Shown here one piece after another: positions 50,596-59,247 of a DNA stretch of 64,000 nt; position 1 is the stretch's first letter, and each line of letters opens with the position of its first letter. The DNA comes from Agrobacterium rubi TR3 = NBRC 13261 (GTDB taxonomy: Bacteria > Pseudomonadota > Alphaproteobacteria > Rhizobiales > Rhizobiaceae). The position numbers were made by a program, and so were the translations under genes. The stretch spans positions 496,001 through 560,000 of the forward strand of contig NZ_BBJU01000007.1 in assembly GCF_000739935.1 (NCBI RefSeq), given 5' to 3'. The notes below the pieces were generated by a model. It saw only the letters and a list, made by a program, of their open reading frames with translations. It was not told the origin of the DNA and ran no database searches.

Positions 50596-51474
50596 ATGGT
50601 CGATATTGCAGCAACACCCGCGCAGCCCGACGCCAGCGAAGGCTCGAAGTTCGTTCGCCGGTTCTTGAAGCGCAAGACTGTGGCCTTCGGCCTTATCATT
50701 TTGGTGGTCTTCGTCCTGCTGGCGGCGCTCGCCCCATGGATTGCACCTTACTCGCCATCCAAACTGTCCATCGTCAACCGGCTGAAGCCGCCAAGCGAGA
50801 TGTTCTGGTTCGGAACCGATGAGTTCGGTCGTGACGTTTTCTCGCGCACGATCTACTCAGCGCGCCTGTCTCTTCTAATCGGCGCATCCGTCGTCGTCCT
50901 GTCGGCGGCAATTGGGGTAACGCTTGGGTTGCTGGCAGGTTTCTTCCAGCGGCTCGATACGCCGATTGCCCGGCTGATCGACGCGATGATGGCGTTTCCC
51001 GATATTCTGCTGGCCATCGCGCTGGTGGCGGCCCTCGGACCCTCCTTGACGACCGTCATCATCGCGCTATCGATTGTCTACGCGCCGCGTCTGGCCCGTA
51101 TCGTTCGTGCCTCGACACTGGTGATCCGTGAATTGCCCTATGTGGAAGCCGCACAGGCGCTGGGCATCTCGACATTCCACATTATGACGCGGCACGTGCT
51201 GCGCAATCTGCTCTCACCGATCCTCGTGCAGGCAACATTCCTGTTCGCCAGCGCCATGCTGGCCGAGGCGGGCCTGTCGTTTCTGGGACTGGGTGTCAGC
51301 CCCGAAATTCCAACCTGGGGAACCATGATCGCCGCTGGCCGCCAATATATCGGGCAGGCCGACTGGATGACCTATTTCCCCGGCTTTGCCATCATTCTTT
51401 CCGTGCTGTCGCTGCAAATGGTGGGCGACGGATTGCGAGACATGCTCGATCCAAGACTGCGAAGGGATTTGTAA
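50596..51474 (+). CDS. Peptide-type ABC transporter permease (DppC-like)
   Basis: The 292-aa permease has an OppC-type N-terminal segment (KRKTVAFGLIIL), the FWFGTDEFGRDVFSR motif of the family near residue 75 and the contact loop PYVEAAQALGIS. The ATG at 50596 follows AGGGGGC; the frame is open further upstream inside dppB-like sequence only by chance. Confidence 0.92.
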   Translation: MVDIAATPAQPDASEGSKFVRRFLKRKTVAFGLIILVVFVLLAALAPWIAPYSPSKLSIVNRLKPPSEMFWFGTDEFGRDVFSRTIYSARLSLLIGASVVVLSAAIGVTLGLLAGFFQRLDTPIARLIDAMMAFPDILLAIALVAALGPSLTTVIIALSIVYAPRLARIVRASTLVIRELPYVEAAQALGISTFHIMTRHVLRNLLSPILVQATFLFASAMLAEAGLSFLGLGVSPEIPTWGTMIAAGRQYIGQADWMTYFPGFAIILSVLSLQMVGDGLRDMLDPRLRRDL

Positions 51475-51475
51475 T

Positions 51476-52681
51476 ATGACCGGCGAAACTGTAAAGCCGC
51501 TCCTCCTCACCAACGTCAAGCCGATGGCATTCGGTGAAACCGCACACTCAGGCGCGACCGATATTCTAGTCGGTGCAGACGGCAAGATCGCCGCCATCGG
51601 CCAGTCCATAGACGCGCCTGCCGATGCCACCCGCATCGACGGCAAAGGCGCCTGGGTTTCTCCCGGCTGGGTCGATCTGCACGTTCACATCTGGCACGGC
51701 GGCACCGATATCTCCATCCGTCCATCCGAATGCGGTGCGGAACGTGGCGTCACCACGCTGGTTGATGCAGGTTCTGCCGGTGAAGCCAATTTTCATGGCT
51801 TCCGCGAATATATCATCGAACCCTCCAAGGAGCGCATCAAAGCGTTTCTGAACCTCGGTTCCATCGGTCTCGTTGCCTGTAATCGCGTGGCGGAATTGCG
51901 CGATATCAGAGACATCGACCTTGATCGCATTCTGGAATGCTACGCCGAAAACAGCGAGCATATCGTCGGCCTGAAGGTGCGCGCCAGCCACGTCATCACC
52001 GGGTCTTGGGGCGTGACGCCGGTCAAGCTCGGCAAGAAGATCGCCAAAATCCTCAAAATACCGATGATGGTGCATGTCGGTGAGCCGCCTGCGCTCTATG
52101 ACGAAGTGCTGGAAATCCTCGGTCCCGGCGATGTCGTCACCCACTGCTTCAACGGCAAGGCTGGCTCGTCCATTATGGAAGACGAAGACCTCTTCAATCT
52201 GGCCGAACGCTGTGCGTCCGAAGGTGTGCGGCTCGATATCGGCCACGGCGGTGCATCCTTTTCGTTCAAGGTTGCGGAAGCGGCCATTGCCCGTGGTCTG
52301 CTGCCGCATTCGATCTCGACCGATTTGCACGGCCATTCCATGAACTTCCCGGTGTGGGATCTGGCAACGACGATGTCGAAGCTAATGTCTGTCGGCATGC
52401 CCTTCGACAAGGTTGTCAACGCGGTGACCCATGCGCCGGCAGAGGTCATCAAGCTCGACATGCAAAACCGCCTATCGGTCGGTGCGCGCGCCGATTTCAC
52501 GATCTTCGATGTCATCGATTGCGATCTCGAAGCGACCGATTCCAACGGCGATGTCTCGCAGCTGAAGCAATTGTTCGAGCCGCGATATGCGGTGATCGGT
52601 GCGGAAGCGACCGTCGCCAGCCGCTACATTCCCCGCGCCCGCAAACTGGTTCGCCACAGCCACGGTTATTCCTACCGCTGA
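51476..52681 (+). CDS. cog3964 amidohydrolase/deacetylase
   Basis: This 401-aa metallohydrolase has the amidohydrolase-superfamily metal site: HxH in DLHVHIWHGG, the bridging lysine region GLKVRASHVITG, His in MMVHVGEP, His in VVTHCFNGK and Asp in STDLHGHSM. From memory, the Agrobacterium cog3964 enzyme Atu3266 hydrolyses acetyl-(R)-mandelate and similar esters and is neither a dihydroorotase nor an adenine deaminase; this protein looks like the same group. It follows the DppC-like gene by one base. An acyl group on an (R)/D-configured compound is the likely target. Confidence 0.87.
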   Translation: MTGETVKPLLLTNVKPMAFGETAHSGATDILVGADGKIAAIGQSIDAPADATRIDGKGAWVSPGWVDLHVHIWHGGTDISIRPSECGAERGVTTLVDAGSAGEANFHGFREYIIEPSKERIKAFLNLGSIGLVACNRVAELRDIRDIDLDRILECYAENSEHIVGLKVRASHVITGSWGVTPVKLGKKIAKILKIPMMVHVGEPPALYDEVLEILGPGDVVTHCFNGKAGSSIMEDEDLFNLAERCASEGVRLDIGHGGASFSFKVAEAAIARGLLPHSISTDLHGHSMNFPVWDLATTMSKLMSVGMPFDKVVNAVTHAPAEVIKLDMQNRLSVGARADFTIFDVIDCDLEATDSNGDVSQLKQLFEPRYAVIGAEATVASRYIPRARKLVRHSHGYSYR

Positions 52682-52726
52682 GTGCTGCCAGACATGAAGA
52701 GTATTTTGCATGACACAGGAGTTTGC

Positions 52727-53224
52727 GTGACCCAGTCCCCGATCAAGTCAGAAGCGAAGGCGCAAACGCCTTATGACCGGCTTGCCGCGCTCGGCATCGA
52801 ACTGCCGCCACCAGCACCTCCCATTGCCAACTTCGTGACGCATGTCATCGAAGGCAATATGCTCTACCTGTCGGGCCAAGGTCCGCGCGAGGCGAGTGGT
52901 TTCCTGCACACCGGAAAGGTCGGCACGGATGTTTCGTCTGACAAAGCCTATTCCGATGCGCGGTTGACCGGCATCAACTTGCTGTCCGTCATGCATGATG
53001 CGTTGGGTGATCTCTCCCGCGTTAGGCGCGTCGTGAAACTGCTCGGCATGGTCAATGCCGCGCCTGATTTTCTGGACCATCCGCTGGTGATCAACGGCTG
53101 TTCAGATCTTTTCAACGCTGTCTTCGGTGAGGCAGGCCAGCATGCCCGCTCCGCCGTCGGCTTCGGTTCGCTTCCCGGCAATATCACGGTCGAGATCGAA
53201 GCGATCGTCGCGTTGCACGCTTAG
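52727..53224 (+). CDS. RidA-family protein with conserved arginine
   Basis: The 165-aa protein has the RidA fold with an N-terminal extension typical of the YjgF-like-1 subgroup: LYLSGQGPRE near residue 46 and GQHARSAVGFGSLP near 138-150. Arg141 occupies the position of the imine-binding arginine, unlike the RidA-family protein at 29108. A GTG start at 52727 is chosen because CAGGAG lies five bases upstream. In this operon it could hydrolyse an enamine or imine released by the SelA-like PLP enzyme. Confidence 0.85.
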   Translation: MTQSPIKSEAKAQTPYDRLAALGIELPPPAPPIANFVTHVIEGNMLYLSGQGPREASGFLHTGKVGTDVSSDKAYSDARLTGINLLSVMHDALGDLSRVRRVVKLLGMVNAAPDFLDHPLVINGCSDLFNAVFGEAGQHARSAVGFGSLPGNITVEIEAIVALHA

Positions 53225-53232
53225 GGAGACGG

Positions 53233-54060
53233 TCAGTGGTTACGCCAGCCCATCAGCTTTTCGATACGAGCGGCAGACGCCTTGACGCGGTCGGCATAGC
53301 CGGACTTGTCGGCAACGATCTTCTGCTCGGGAAGCACGATGGAAATCGTCGCCACGCAGTCTCCCCTGCTGTCGACAATCGGCGAAGCAATACAGGCAAC
53401 GGAATAATCGGACTCACCCGCCTGTATCGACAACCGCTCCTCGAACGCCTTGCGGGCCGCATCCGACAGGGATGCCGCATCGATCGTCGCGCGACCGGTG
53501 GGAGAGATGCGGGCGCCGCGTTTGAACAGGTCGATGCGCTCTGCCTCGGGCATATGGCCGACAAGCAGGCGACCGGACGCCGTCCAGTTCAGTGGCACGC
53601 GGGTACCGACGCGGGACGCGACCTGAAAATGGCTCGGGCCCTCGGCCATGGCCAACACCAGCATATGCTCGGCATCGCGACCGCAAACCTGAACGGTCTC
53701 ACCGGCTTCGCGGCAAAGATCGTGCATCTCATGGGTGGCCACGCTCATGAAATCGAGCGAGCGGGCGTAGGCAAGGCCATAATGATAGAGGCGAGCGCCG
53801 AGCCAGATCATGCCATCGGCATTGCGGGCCAGCATGTTCTTTTCCACGAGGTCATCGATGATGACGTAGACGGTAGACAGCGGCGCCTTGACTGCCTTGG
53901 CAATCGCATAGGCGCCGGCGGGCGCGCCTGTCTCGTAGAGATAATCGATCACCTGCAAGGCTCTGTCGATGCCGCTGACCCGCGACCGACGCGCTTTGCC
54001 CTCGGTTTCCACCGCAGGAAGATCGTCGGAGGCAACGTCCAATGATGTGTTCAAACCCAA
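53233..54060 (-). CDS. IclR-family transcriptional regulator
   Basis: The protein has an N-terminal winged HTH ([16 protein letters not shown], then [21 protein letters not shown]) and a C-terminal IclR effector domain. There is no ATG near the N-terminus. A TTG at 54060 with GGGAG seven bases upstream is the best start (275 aa), while the frame itself is open to 54123. It sits in opposite orientation in the middle of the cluster, 8 bp from the RidA gene end and divergent from the SelA-like gene, with a tandem repeat in the shared region. Confidence 0.87.
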   Translation of the reverse strand: MGLNTSLDVASDDLPAVETEGKARRSRVSGIDRALQVIDYLYETGAPAGAYAIAKAVKAPLSTVYVIIDDLVEKNMLARNADGMIWLGARLYHYGLAYARSLDFMSVATHEMHDLCREAGETVQVCGRDAEHMLVLAMAEGPSHFQVASRVGTRVPLNWTASGRLLVGHMPEAERIDLFKRGARISPTGRATIDAASLSDAARKAFEERLSIQAGESDYSVACIASPIVDSRGDCVATISIVLPEQKIVADKSGYADRVKASAARIEKLMGWRNH

Positions 54061-54086
54061 GACAACGCTCCCGCACGTTAAAGAAC

Positions 54087-54108
54087 CTATTGCATTACTA
54101 TGGCATAG
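54087..54108. promoter_or_regulatory. Tandem 11-bp repeats, candidate IclR operator
   Basis: CTATTGCATTA (54087-54097) is followed directly by CTATGGCATAG (54098-54108). They match at 9 of 11 positions, and the second is itself a perfect palindrome around its central G. They lie 27 bp from the IclR start and 62 bp from the SelA-like start, in the only divergent control region of the cluster. Confidence 0.55.
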
Positions 54109-54169
54109 GCCTGTGCAGGGCAACCCAAATCAGAACCGGAAGCGCCGGTTCCCAGACTGGAGAATGATA

Positions 54170-55366
54170 ATGTCCGACGATATCAGAACAAAGCTCGGCC
54201 TTCGCCCGGTCATCAATGTCTCAGGCACAATGACCAGCCTTGGGGCATCCATCGTCGTGCCGGAAGCGGTTGCCGCCATGGCAGCGATCCTGCCGCAATT
54301 CGTCGAAATCAACGATCTTCAACGCAAGGCAAGTGCCATCATCGCGCGCCTGACAGGTGCCGAAGCCGGGTTCGTGACGGCGTCTTGCTCCTCCGGCATC
54401 AGCCTTGCAGTTGCGGGTACCATTACCGGCCCAGACCTTTTGGCGATCGAGAGACTTCCCGAAACCACGACGCCGAAGAACGAGGTTCTCATTCAGATGG
54501 GCCATGTGGTGAGCTACGGCGCTCCGGTCGATCAGTCCATTCGCCTTGCGGGTGGCAAGGTGGTGATGATCGGGCAGGCAACATCCACGCACCGCTATCA
54601 CATGGAAAACGCCATTACGGAAAACACGGCAGCTGCCGTCTACGTCGTCTCCCACCATGTCGTGAATTACGGCCTGCTCCACCTCAAGGAGTTCGTGGAA
54701 ATCGCTCACGCCAAGGGCGTGCCGGTCATCGTCGATGCGGCTTCCGAATATGATCTCAAGCTCTTCATCGAGCAGGGTGCAGATATCGCGCTTTACTCCG
54801 GCCACAAGTTTCTGGGCGGGCCGACATCGGGCATCGTTGCAGGTAAAAAGGAGCTTGTTCGCAATGCCTTCCTGCAAAACATGGGTGTTGGCCGTGGGAT
54901 GAAGGTCGGCAAGGAAAGCATCTACGGCGTTATGGCCGCCCTTGAGGCCTGGGAAAAGCGCGACCATGCGGGCGTCCGCGAACGCGAAACTAGCTATCTG
55001 AACCTGTGGGCACAGACACTGGCGAACCGCCCAGGCGTCACAGCTCTGATTGAACCCGATCCGACCAACAACCCGCTGGACCGCATGCGCGTGATCATCT
55101 CCGCGCAGGAAGCCCACATCACCGCCTGGGATCTGGCCGCTGCACTGCGCTCCGGCCCGCAGCCGATCATCGTGCGCGATCATGAGGTCGAGCATCACTA
55201 CTTCTACCTCGACCCCTGTAACCTGCACCCCGGTCAGGAAACTGTCGTCGCATCGCGGCTAGCCGAGGAACTGGACAAGGCCCGCGCCTCCAACGAAATC
55301 ATCGCGACCCCCTTCGAGGATCTGAGCCGTCACCGCTTTAACGGCACACTACGCTGGCCGGACTAA
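54170..55366 (+). CDS. SelA-like PLP-dependent enzyme (DgaE-related)
   Basis: The 398-aa fold-type I PLP enzyme resembles SelA and D-glucosaminate-6-phosphate ammonia-lyase (DgaE). The Schiff-base lysine is Lys213 in [14 protein letters not shown] and the pyridine-ring aspartate is Asp189 in [26 protein letters not shown] near 69-84 binds the cofactor. It lacks the long N-terminal domain of true SelA, so it is not a selenocysteine synthase. Ammonia elimination from a 2-amino acid is the best guess. The ATG at 54170 has GGAG seven bases upstream; the ATG six bases earlier is too close to it. Confidence 0.87.
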   Translation: MSDDIRTKLGLRPVINVSGTMTSLGASIVVPEAVAAMAAILPQFVEINDLQRKASAIIARLTGAEAGFVTASCSSGISLAVAGTITGPDLLAIERLPETTTPKNEVLIQMGHVVSYGAPVDQSIRLAGGKVVMIGQATSTHRYHMENAITENTAAAVYVVSHHVVNYGLLHLKEFVEIAHAKGVPVIVDAASEYDLKLFIEQGADIALYSGHKFLGGPTSGIVAGKKELVRNAFLQNMGVGRGMKVGKESIYGVMAALEAWEKRDHAGVRERETSYLNLWAQTLANRPGVTALIEPDPTNNPLDRMRVIISAQEAHITAWDLAAALRSGPQPIIVRDHEVEHHYFYLDPCNLHPGQETVVASRLAEELDKARASNEIIATPFEDLSRHRFNGTLRWPD

Positions 55367-55402
55367 AACCGGCCACCCTCAGACAAAAACAAGGGAACGA
55401 TC

Positions 55403-57250
55403 ATGAACACGCCAAACACCCAGACCATGCCCTTCGCGTCAGCAGCCAACGACCCGGTCCTGTCGGTTGAAAAGCTGCGGACGTCGTTCGTGGTCGATGG
55501 CAAGTGGAAGCCGGTCGTTCGCGATATCTCCTTTGCGGTTGGACCCGGTGAAACGGTTGCTATCGTCGGGGAGAGCGGCTCGGGCAAATCGGTCACCTCC
55601 TTGTCGATCATGCGGCTGTTACAGCCAGACACCAGCCGCATCGAAGGCAAGGTCATGCTCGGAGGTCGCAACCTGCTCGCATTACCCGAACACGAAATGC
55701 GGAAGGTGCGCGGCAATGATGTCGCCATGATCTTTCAGGAGCCGATGACGAGCCTTAATCCGCTTTTCACCATCGGTGACCAGATTTCCGAGGCTTTGCT
55801 ATGCCATTCGCCGATGAGCAAACGCGAGGCCAAGGCCGAAACCATCCGCATTCTCGAAAAGGTGCGGATACCCTCTGCCGCTTCGCGCTTCGATGAGTAC
55901 CCGCACCGCTTTTCCGGCGGCATGCGTCAACGCGTGATGATTGCCATGGCATTGGCGACAAAGCCTAAGCTGCTGATCGCCGACGAACCGACGACTGCTC
56001 TCGACGTGACCATCCAGGGCCAGATTCTTGATCTCATCAAGACGTTGCAGGAGGAAGAGGGCACCTCCGTTCTGTTCATTACTCACGATATGGGCGTGGT
56101 CGCGGAAATCGCGGATAGAACCGTCGTCATGTATCAGGGCGAGCAGGTGGAAACCGGCGCGACGACGGACATCTTCCACCGCGGCCAGCATCCTTATACG
56201 CGCGCGCTGCTATCAGCAGTGCCGGTGCTGGGTTCGATGCAGGATTATCAAAGGCCTCGGCGCTTTCCGGTCGTCAATGTGTTGACGGGCGAATCCGATG
56301 TTCCCGTGGAGGTTAGTGATACGGTGGCCAAGGGGCAACCGGTGTTGCAGGTTAAAAACCTTACCAAGCGCTTCGATATCCACTCCGGCCTGTTCGGCAC
56401 AGTCACGGGCCGCGTGCATGCAGTGGAAAATGTCTCGTTCGATCTCTACGCTGGCGAAACGCTGTCTCTGGTCGGCGAATCCGGTTGCGGCAAGTCCACC
56501 ACCGGTCGCGCCATCATGCGGCTGATCGAACCCGGCAGCGGCTCGGTTCTCGTTGAAGGGCGAGACGTGCTCAAGCTGGACAAAAAAGACATGCGTGAGA
56601 TGCGCAAGTCCGTGCAGATGATCTTTCAGGACCCCTTCGCCTCTCTGAACCCCCGCATGACCGTGGGCGCCGCCATCGCCGAACCTTTCCTCGAACACAA
56701 GATGGGCGACAAAAAGCAGGCGAAGGACGTCGTTGCCGACATGCTGAAGAAGGTCGGGCTGACGCCCGACATGGCCAAACGCTACCCGCATGAATTTTCC
56801 GGCGGCCAGCGACAACGTGTCTGCATTGCCCGTGCACTGGCGCTGAAACCGAAGGTCATTGTTGCGGACGAAAGCGTTTCGGCGCTGGATGTGTCGATCA
56901 AGGCGCAGGTCATCAATCTGATGCTGGATTTGCAGCAAAGCCTGGATTTGGCATTCCTATTTATCAGCCACGACATGGCGGTGGTGGAGCGGGTCAGCCA
57001 CCGGGTGGCTGTCATGTATCTGGGCGAGATCGTGGAAATCGGACCACGCGCGGCGGTATTCGGCAATCCGCAACATGCCTACACGAAACGTCTCATGTCA
57101 GCGGTGCCCGTGCCGGACCCGGATCGTCGCAGGCTCAAAAGTGCCGCCGCCATCGAGGAATTGAAAAGCCCGATCCGTCCCGTAGATTACCAAGTCCAGC
57201 CCGCACGTTTCCGCGAAGTATCGAGCGGTCATCTTGTCGCTCAAGCCTGA
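55403..57250 (+). CDS. Fused DppD–DppF peptide-type ABC ATPase
   Basis: The 615-aa protein contains two complete ATPases in one chain (GsiA-like arrangement). Domain 1 (about 15-290) has [17 protein letters not shown] and [11 protein letters not shown]. Domain 2 (about 310-600) has [17 protein letters not shown] and [11 protein letters not shown]. Oligopeptide-type C-terminal extensions follow each. It must serve the permeases at 49641-51474, although the IclR and SelA-like genes separate them. GGGAACG lies upstream of the ATG at 55403. Confidence 0.93.
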   Translation: MNTPNTQTMPFASAANDPVLSVEKLRTSFVVDGKWKPVVRDISFAVGPGETVAIVGESGSGKSVTSLSIMRLLQPDTSRIEGKVMLGGRNLLALPEHEMRKVRGNDVAMIFQEPMTSLNPLFTIGDQISEALLCHSPMSKREAKAETIRILEKVRIPSAASRFDEYPHRFSGGMRQRVMIAMALATKPKLLIADEPTTALDVTIQGQILDLIKTLQEEEGTSVLFITHDMGVVAEIADRTVVMYQGEQVETGATTDIFHRGQHPYTRALLSAVPVLGSMQDYQRPRRFPVVNVLTGESDVPVEVSDTVAKGQPVLQVKNLTKRFDIHSGLFGTVTGRVHAVENVSFDLYAGETLSLVGESGCGKSTTGRAIMRLIEPGSGSVLVEGRDVLKLDKKDMREMRKSVQMIFQDPFASLNPRMTVGAAIAEPFLEHKMGDKKQAKDVVADMLKKVGLTPDMAKRYPHEFSGGQRQRVCIARALALKPKVIVADESVSALDVSIKAQVINLMLDLQQSLDLAFLFISHDMAVVERVSHRVAVMYLGEIVEIGPRAAVFGNPQHAYTKRLMSAVPVPDPDRRRLKSAAAIEELKSPIRPVDYQVQPARFREVSSGHLVAQA

Positions 57251-57279
57251 CAGGTAACGGCGTCACGGTCTTGTGTTCC

Positions 57280-57298
57280 TACGGTTAACGAAACCGTA
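57280..57298. terminator. Inverted repeat after the fused ATPase gene
   Basis: TACGGTT (57280-57286) and AACCGTA (57292-57298) form a perfect 7-bp stem with a 5-nt loop, 30 bp after the stop. There is no U-run, so it may equally be a regulatory dyad for the next gene. Confidence 0.35.
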
Positions 57299-57446
57299 AC
57301 GCAAATTCACGAAGCTTTGTGTTTCGGTGCGGTTGCCGTCATGCGGTCAACTTCTTTATGTACGGGTTTGCTGAACAAGGCGGGCAAGGCATTTTATGGC
57401 ATATTCAGATCTTCTAGGGTTCGTACCCGTGAGGCTGCGGAAATTC

Positions 57447-58451
57447 ATGAATTCATCCATGCGGGTGGCGGCAGTGGCAGCGCTTTGCGGCGCGCTGGCG
57501 GCCTGCACATCCATGGGCATCGATACCGCCTCCAAGGAGCCGCCGAAGCTGTCGTCCAAAGTTGCCGCATCCATGGCATCCAAGGGAATGAAGCCTGAAA
57601 GCCCCGTGCTCGTTCGCATCTTCAAGCAGGAAAGCGAACTCGAAGTCTGGAAGGTTGATAAATCCGGCAGCTACGCGCTGTTCAAGTCGTACCCCATGTG
57701 CCGCTGGTCGGGGAAACTCGGCCCAAAGACCAAGAGCGGCGACAGACAGGCGCCGGAAGGTTTTTATCACGTCTCGGCCGGCATGTTGAACCCGAACTCG
57801 CAATATTACGTGTCCTTCAATTTGGGCTATCCGAACCGCCTGGAATCCGCATTGGGTTACACCGGTGAAGCATTGATGGTGCACGGCGCCTGCTCCTCGT
57901 CGGGCTGCTACGCCATGACCGATCAGCAGATCGGCGAAATCTACGCGATTGTCGATCGGGCGCTCAAAGGCGGCCAGAACCAGTTCCAGGTCCAAGCCTA
58001 TCCGTTCCGCATGACGGCCAAGAACATGGCATCTTATAAGGACGATCCGAACTTCCCGTTCTGGAAGACTTTGAAGGAAGGCTATGACAGTTTCGAACTG
58101 ACCAGACGTCAGCCGAAAGTCTCGGTCTGTGGTCGCCGCTATGTCTTCAACAGCGAGTTTTCCGGTGGCGAACCCAGCGATCCGCTCGCAACGTGCCCTG
58201 CTGTCGTCAACCAGCCGGAACCGGCGGTTGCCGCCAAGCTCAGCGCCGAGAACCAAAAGCTTGCCGCAGCGCTCAGCCAGGGAACCTCCAGCGCTGTCAA
58301 CTCTTATGTCGATGGCGGAATGCACCCCAGCTTCCGCGCCCTGTTGAAAAACAATGGCGCAAAGAGCATGGCGGAGAAGGTGTCCGGCACGAAATACCCT
58401 ATCAGCCGCCCCGAAGCGGCCCTCGCAGACCCGTTTGCGGGCTCGCGATAA
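57447..58451 (+). CDS. L,D-transpeptidase family lipoprotein (YafK/YkuD type)
   Basis: This 334-aa protein has a lipoprotein signal ending in the lipobox GALAAC. Its YkuD catalytic core has MVHGACSSSGCYAMTD, where the conserved His and Cys form the site that cross-links or attaches lipoproteins to peptidoglycan. The start is uncertain: ATG 57447 gives a normal lipoprotein signal; ATG 57396 or 57459 are alternatives. The C-terminal ~110 residues, rich in Ala, Ser and Pro, show no domain. A second transpeptidase follows in the same direction. Confidence 0.85.
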   Translation: MNSSMRVAAVAALCGALAACTSMGIDTASKEPPKLSSKVAASMASKGMKPESPVLVRIFKQESELEVWKVDKSGSYALFKSYPMCRWSGKLGPKTKSGDRQAPEGFYHVSAGMLNPNSQYYVSFNLGYPNRLESALGYTGEALMVHGACSSSGCYAMTDQQIGEIYAIVDRALKGGQNQFQVQAYPFRMTAKNMASYKDDPNFPFWKTLKEGYDSFELTRRQPKVSVCGRRYVFNSEFSGGEPSDPLATCPAVVNQPEPAVAAKLSAENQKLAAALSQGTSSAVNSYVDGGMHPSFRALLKNNGAKSMAEKVSGTKYPISRPEAALADPFAGSR

Positions 58452-58480
58452 CATATATCTGACAAGGATACCGATTGAAA

Positions 58481-59236
58481 ATGGACTCTACGACGCGCAG
58501 GTCTTTCCTCTTGGGTACCGGAGGTTTGGCCATGACGGCGCTTGCCGGGTGTAACACCACGCCGCGCGAGGTGACACAGCGCAATGTTCGTCCCGTCGCC
58601 GATCCTTTCTACGCGGAAATCTATGGTCCAAAGCCGGATGAGCAGTTCCCGCTTCCCGCCATACCCTACGAGAAAATCGACCCGCGCTTTTATCGCCAGA
58701 TGGTGGACAACCCAACGGGCGAACGCCCCGGCACGATCGTGGTCGATACCGCCAACCATTTCCTTTATCTCACCTATGAAGGCAATCAGGCCATGCGTTA
58801 CGGCGTTGGCCTGGGCCGCGCCGGTTTCGAATGGGCGGGCAGGGGCGTCATCCAGTACAAGCGCCAATGGCCGCGCTGGACCCCGCCGGACGAGATGGTT
58901 GCACGCCAGCCGGAGCTAGCGCCCTACAGTTCCGCCAATGGCGGCATGGAGCCCGGTCTCAAGAACCCGCTCGGTGCGCGTGCGCTTTATATCTTCAAGG
59001 ATGGCCAGGACACGATCTATCGTCTGCACGGCTCGCCGGAGTGGTGGAGCATCGGCAAGTCGGTGTCGTCGGGTTGCGTGCGCCTGATGAACCAGGACAT
59101 CGTCGATCTCTACAATCGCGTCCCAGATGGCACGCCGATTGTCGTGATGTCGGGTGCAGGCGCATCGCAATCTGTGGCCGTTGCACCAGGTCTGGCACCC
59201 ATGGGGGACCAGCCCTACCCGGACCCGTATTATTGA
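58481..59236 (+). CDS. L,D-transpeptidase with Tat-type lipoprotein signal (ErfK/YbiS type)
   Basis: The 251-aa protein begins with a twin-arginine-like signal (TTRRSFLLG) that ends in a lipobox (ALAGC). The YkuD domain (about 80-225) ends in YRLHGSPEWWSIG and SVSSGCVRLMNQD, with the catalytic His, Ser-x-Gly-Cys and Arg. It would form 3-3 cross-links or anchor proteins to the wall. ATG 58481 is used, but a TTG at 58475 has better spacing to AAGGA and is also possible. It lies 29 bp after the first transpeptidase gene. Confidence 0.88.
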   Translation: MDSTTRRSFLLGTGGLAMTALAGCNTTPREVTQRNVRPVADPFYAEIYGPKPDEQFPLPAIPYEKIDPRFYRQMVDNPTGERPGTIVVDTANHFLYLTYEGNQAMRYGVGLGRAGFEWAGRGVIQYKRQWPRWTPPDEMVARQPELAPYSSANGGMEPGLKNPLGARALYIFKDGQDTIYRLHGSPEWWSIGKSVSSGCVRLMNQDIVDLYNRVPDGTPIVVMSGAGASQSVAVAPGLAPMGDQPYPDPYY

Positions 59237-59247
59237 GCGCAAACGCT

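Noticed and set aside
51476-52681. Annotation as dihydroorotase or adenine deaminase
   Set aside because: The protein looks like cog3964, whose Agrobacterium member is, as I recall, an ester/amide deacylase. There is no pyrimidine or purine salvage context here.
54170-55366. Annotation as selenocysteine synthase (SelA)
   Set aside because: It is about 398 aa, lacks the N-terminal tRNA-binding domain, and no selB or selD lies nearby. The DgaE-like group fits better.
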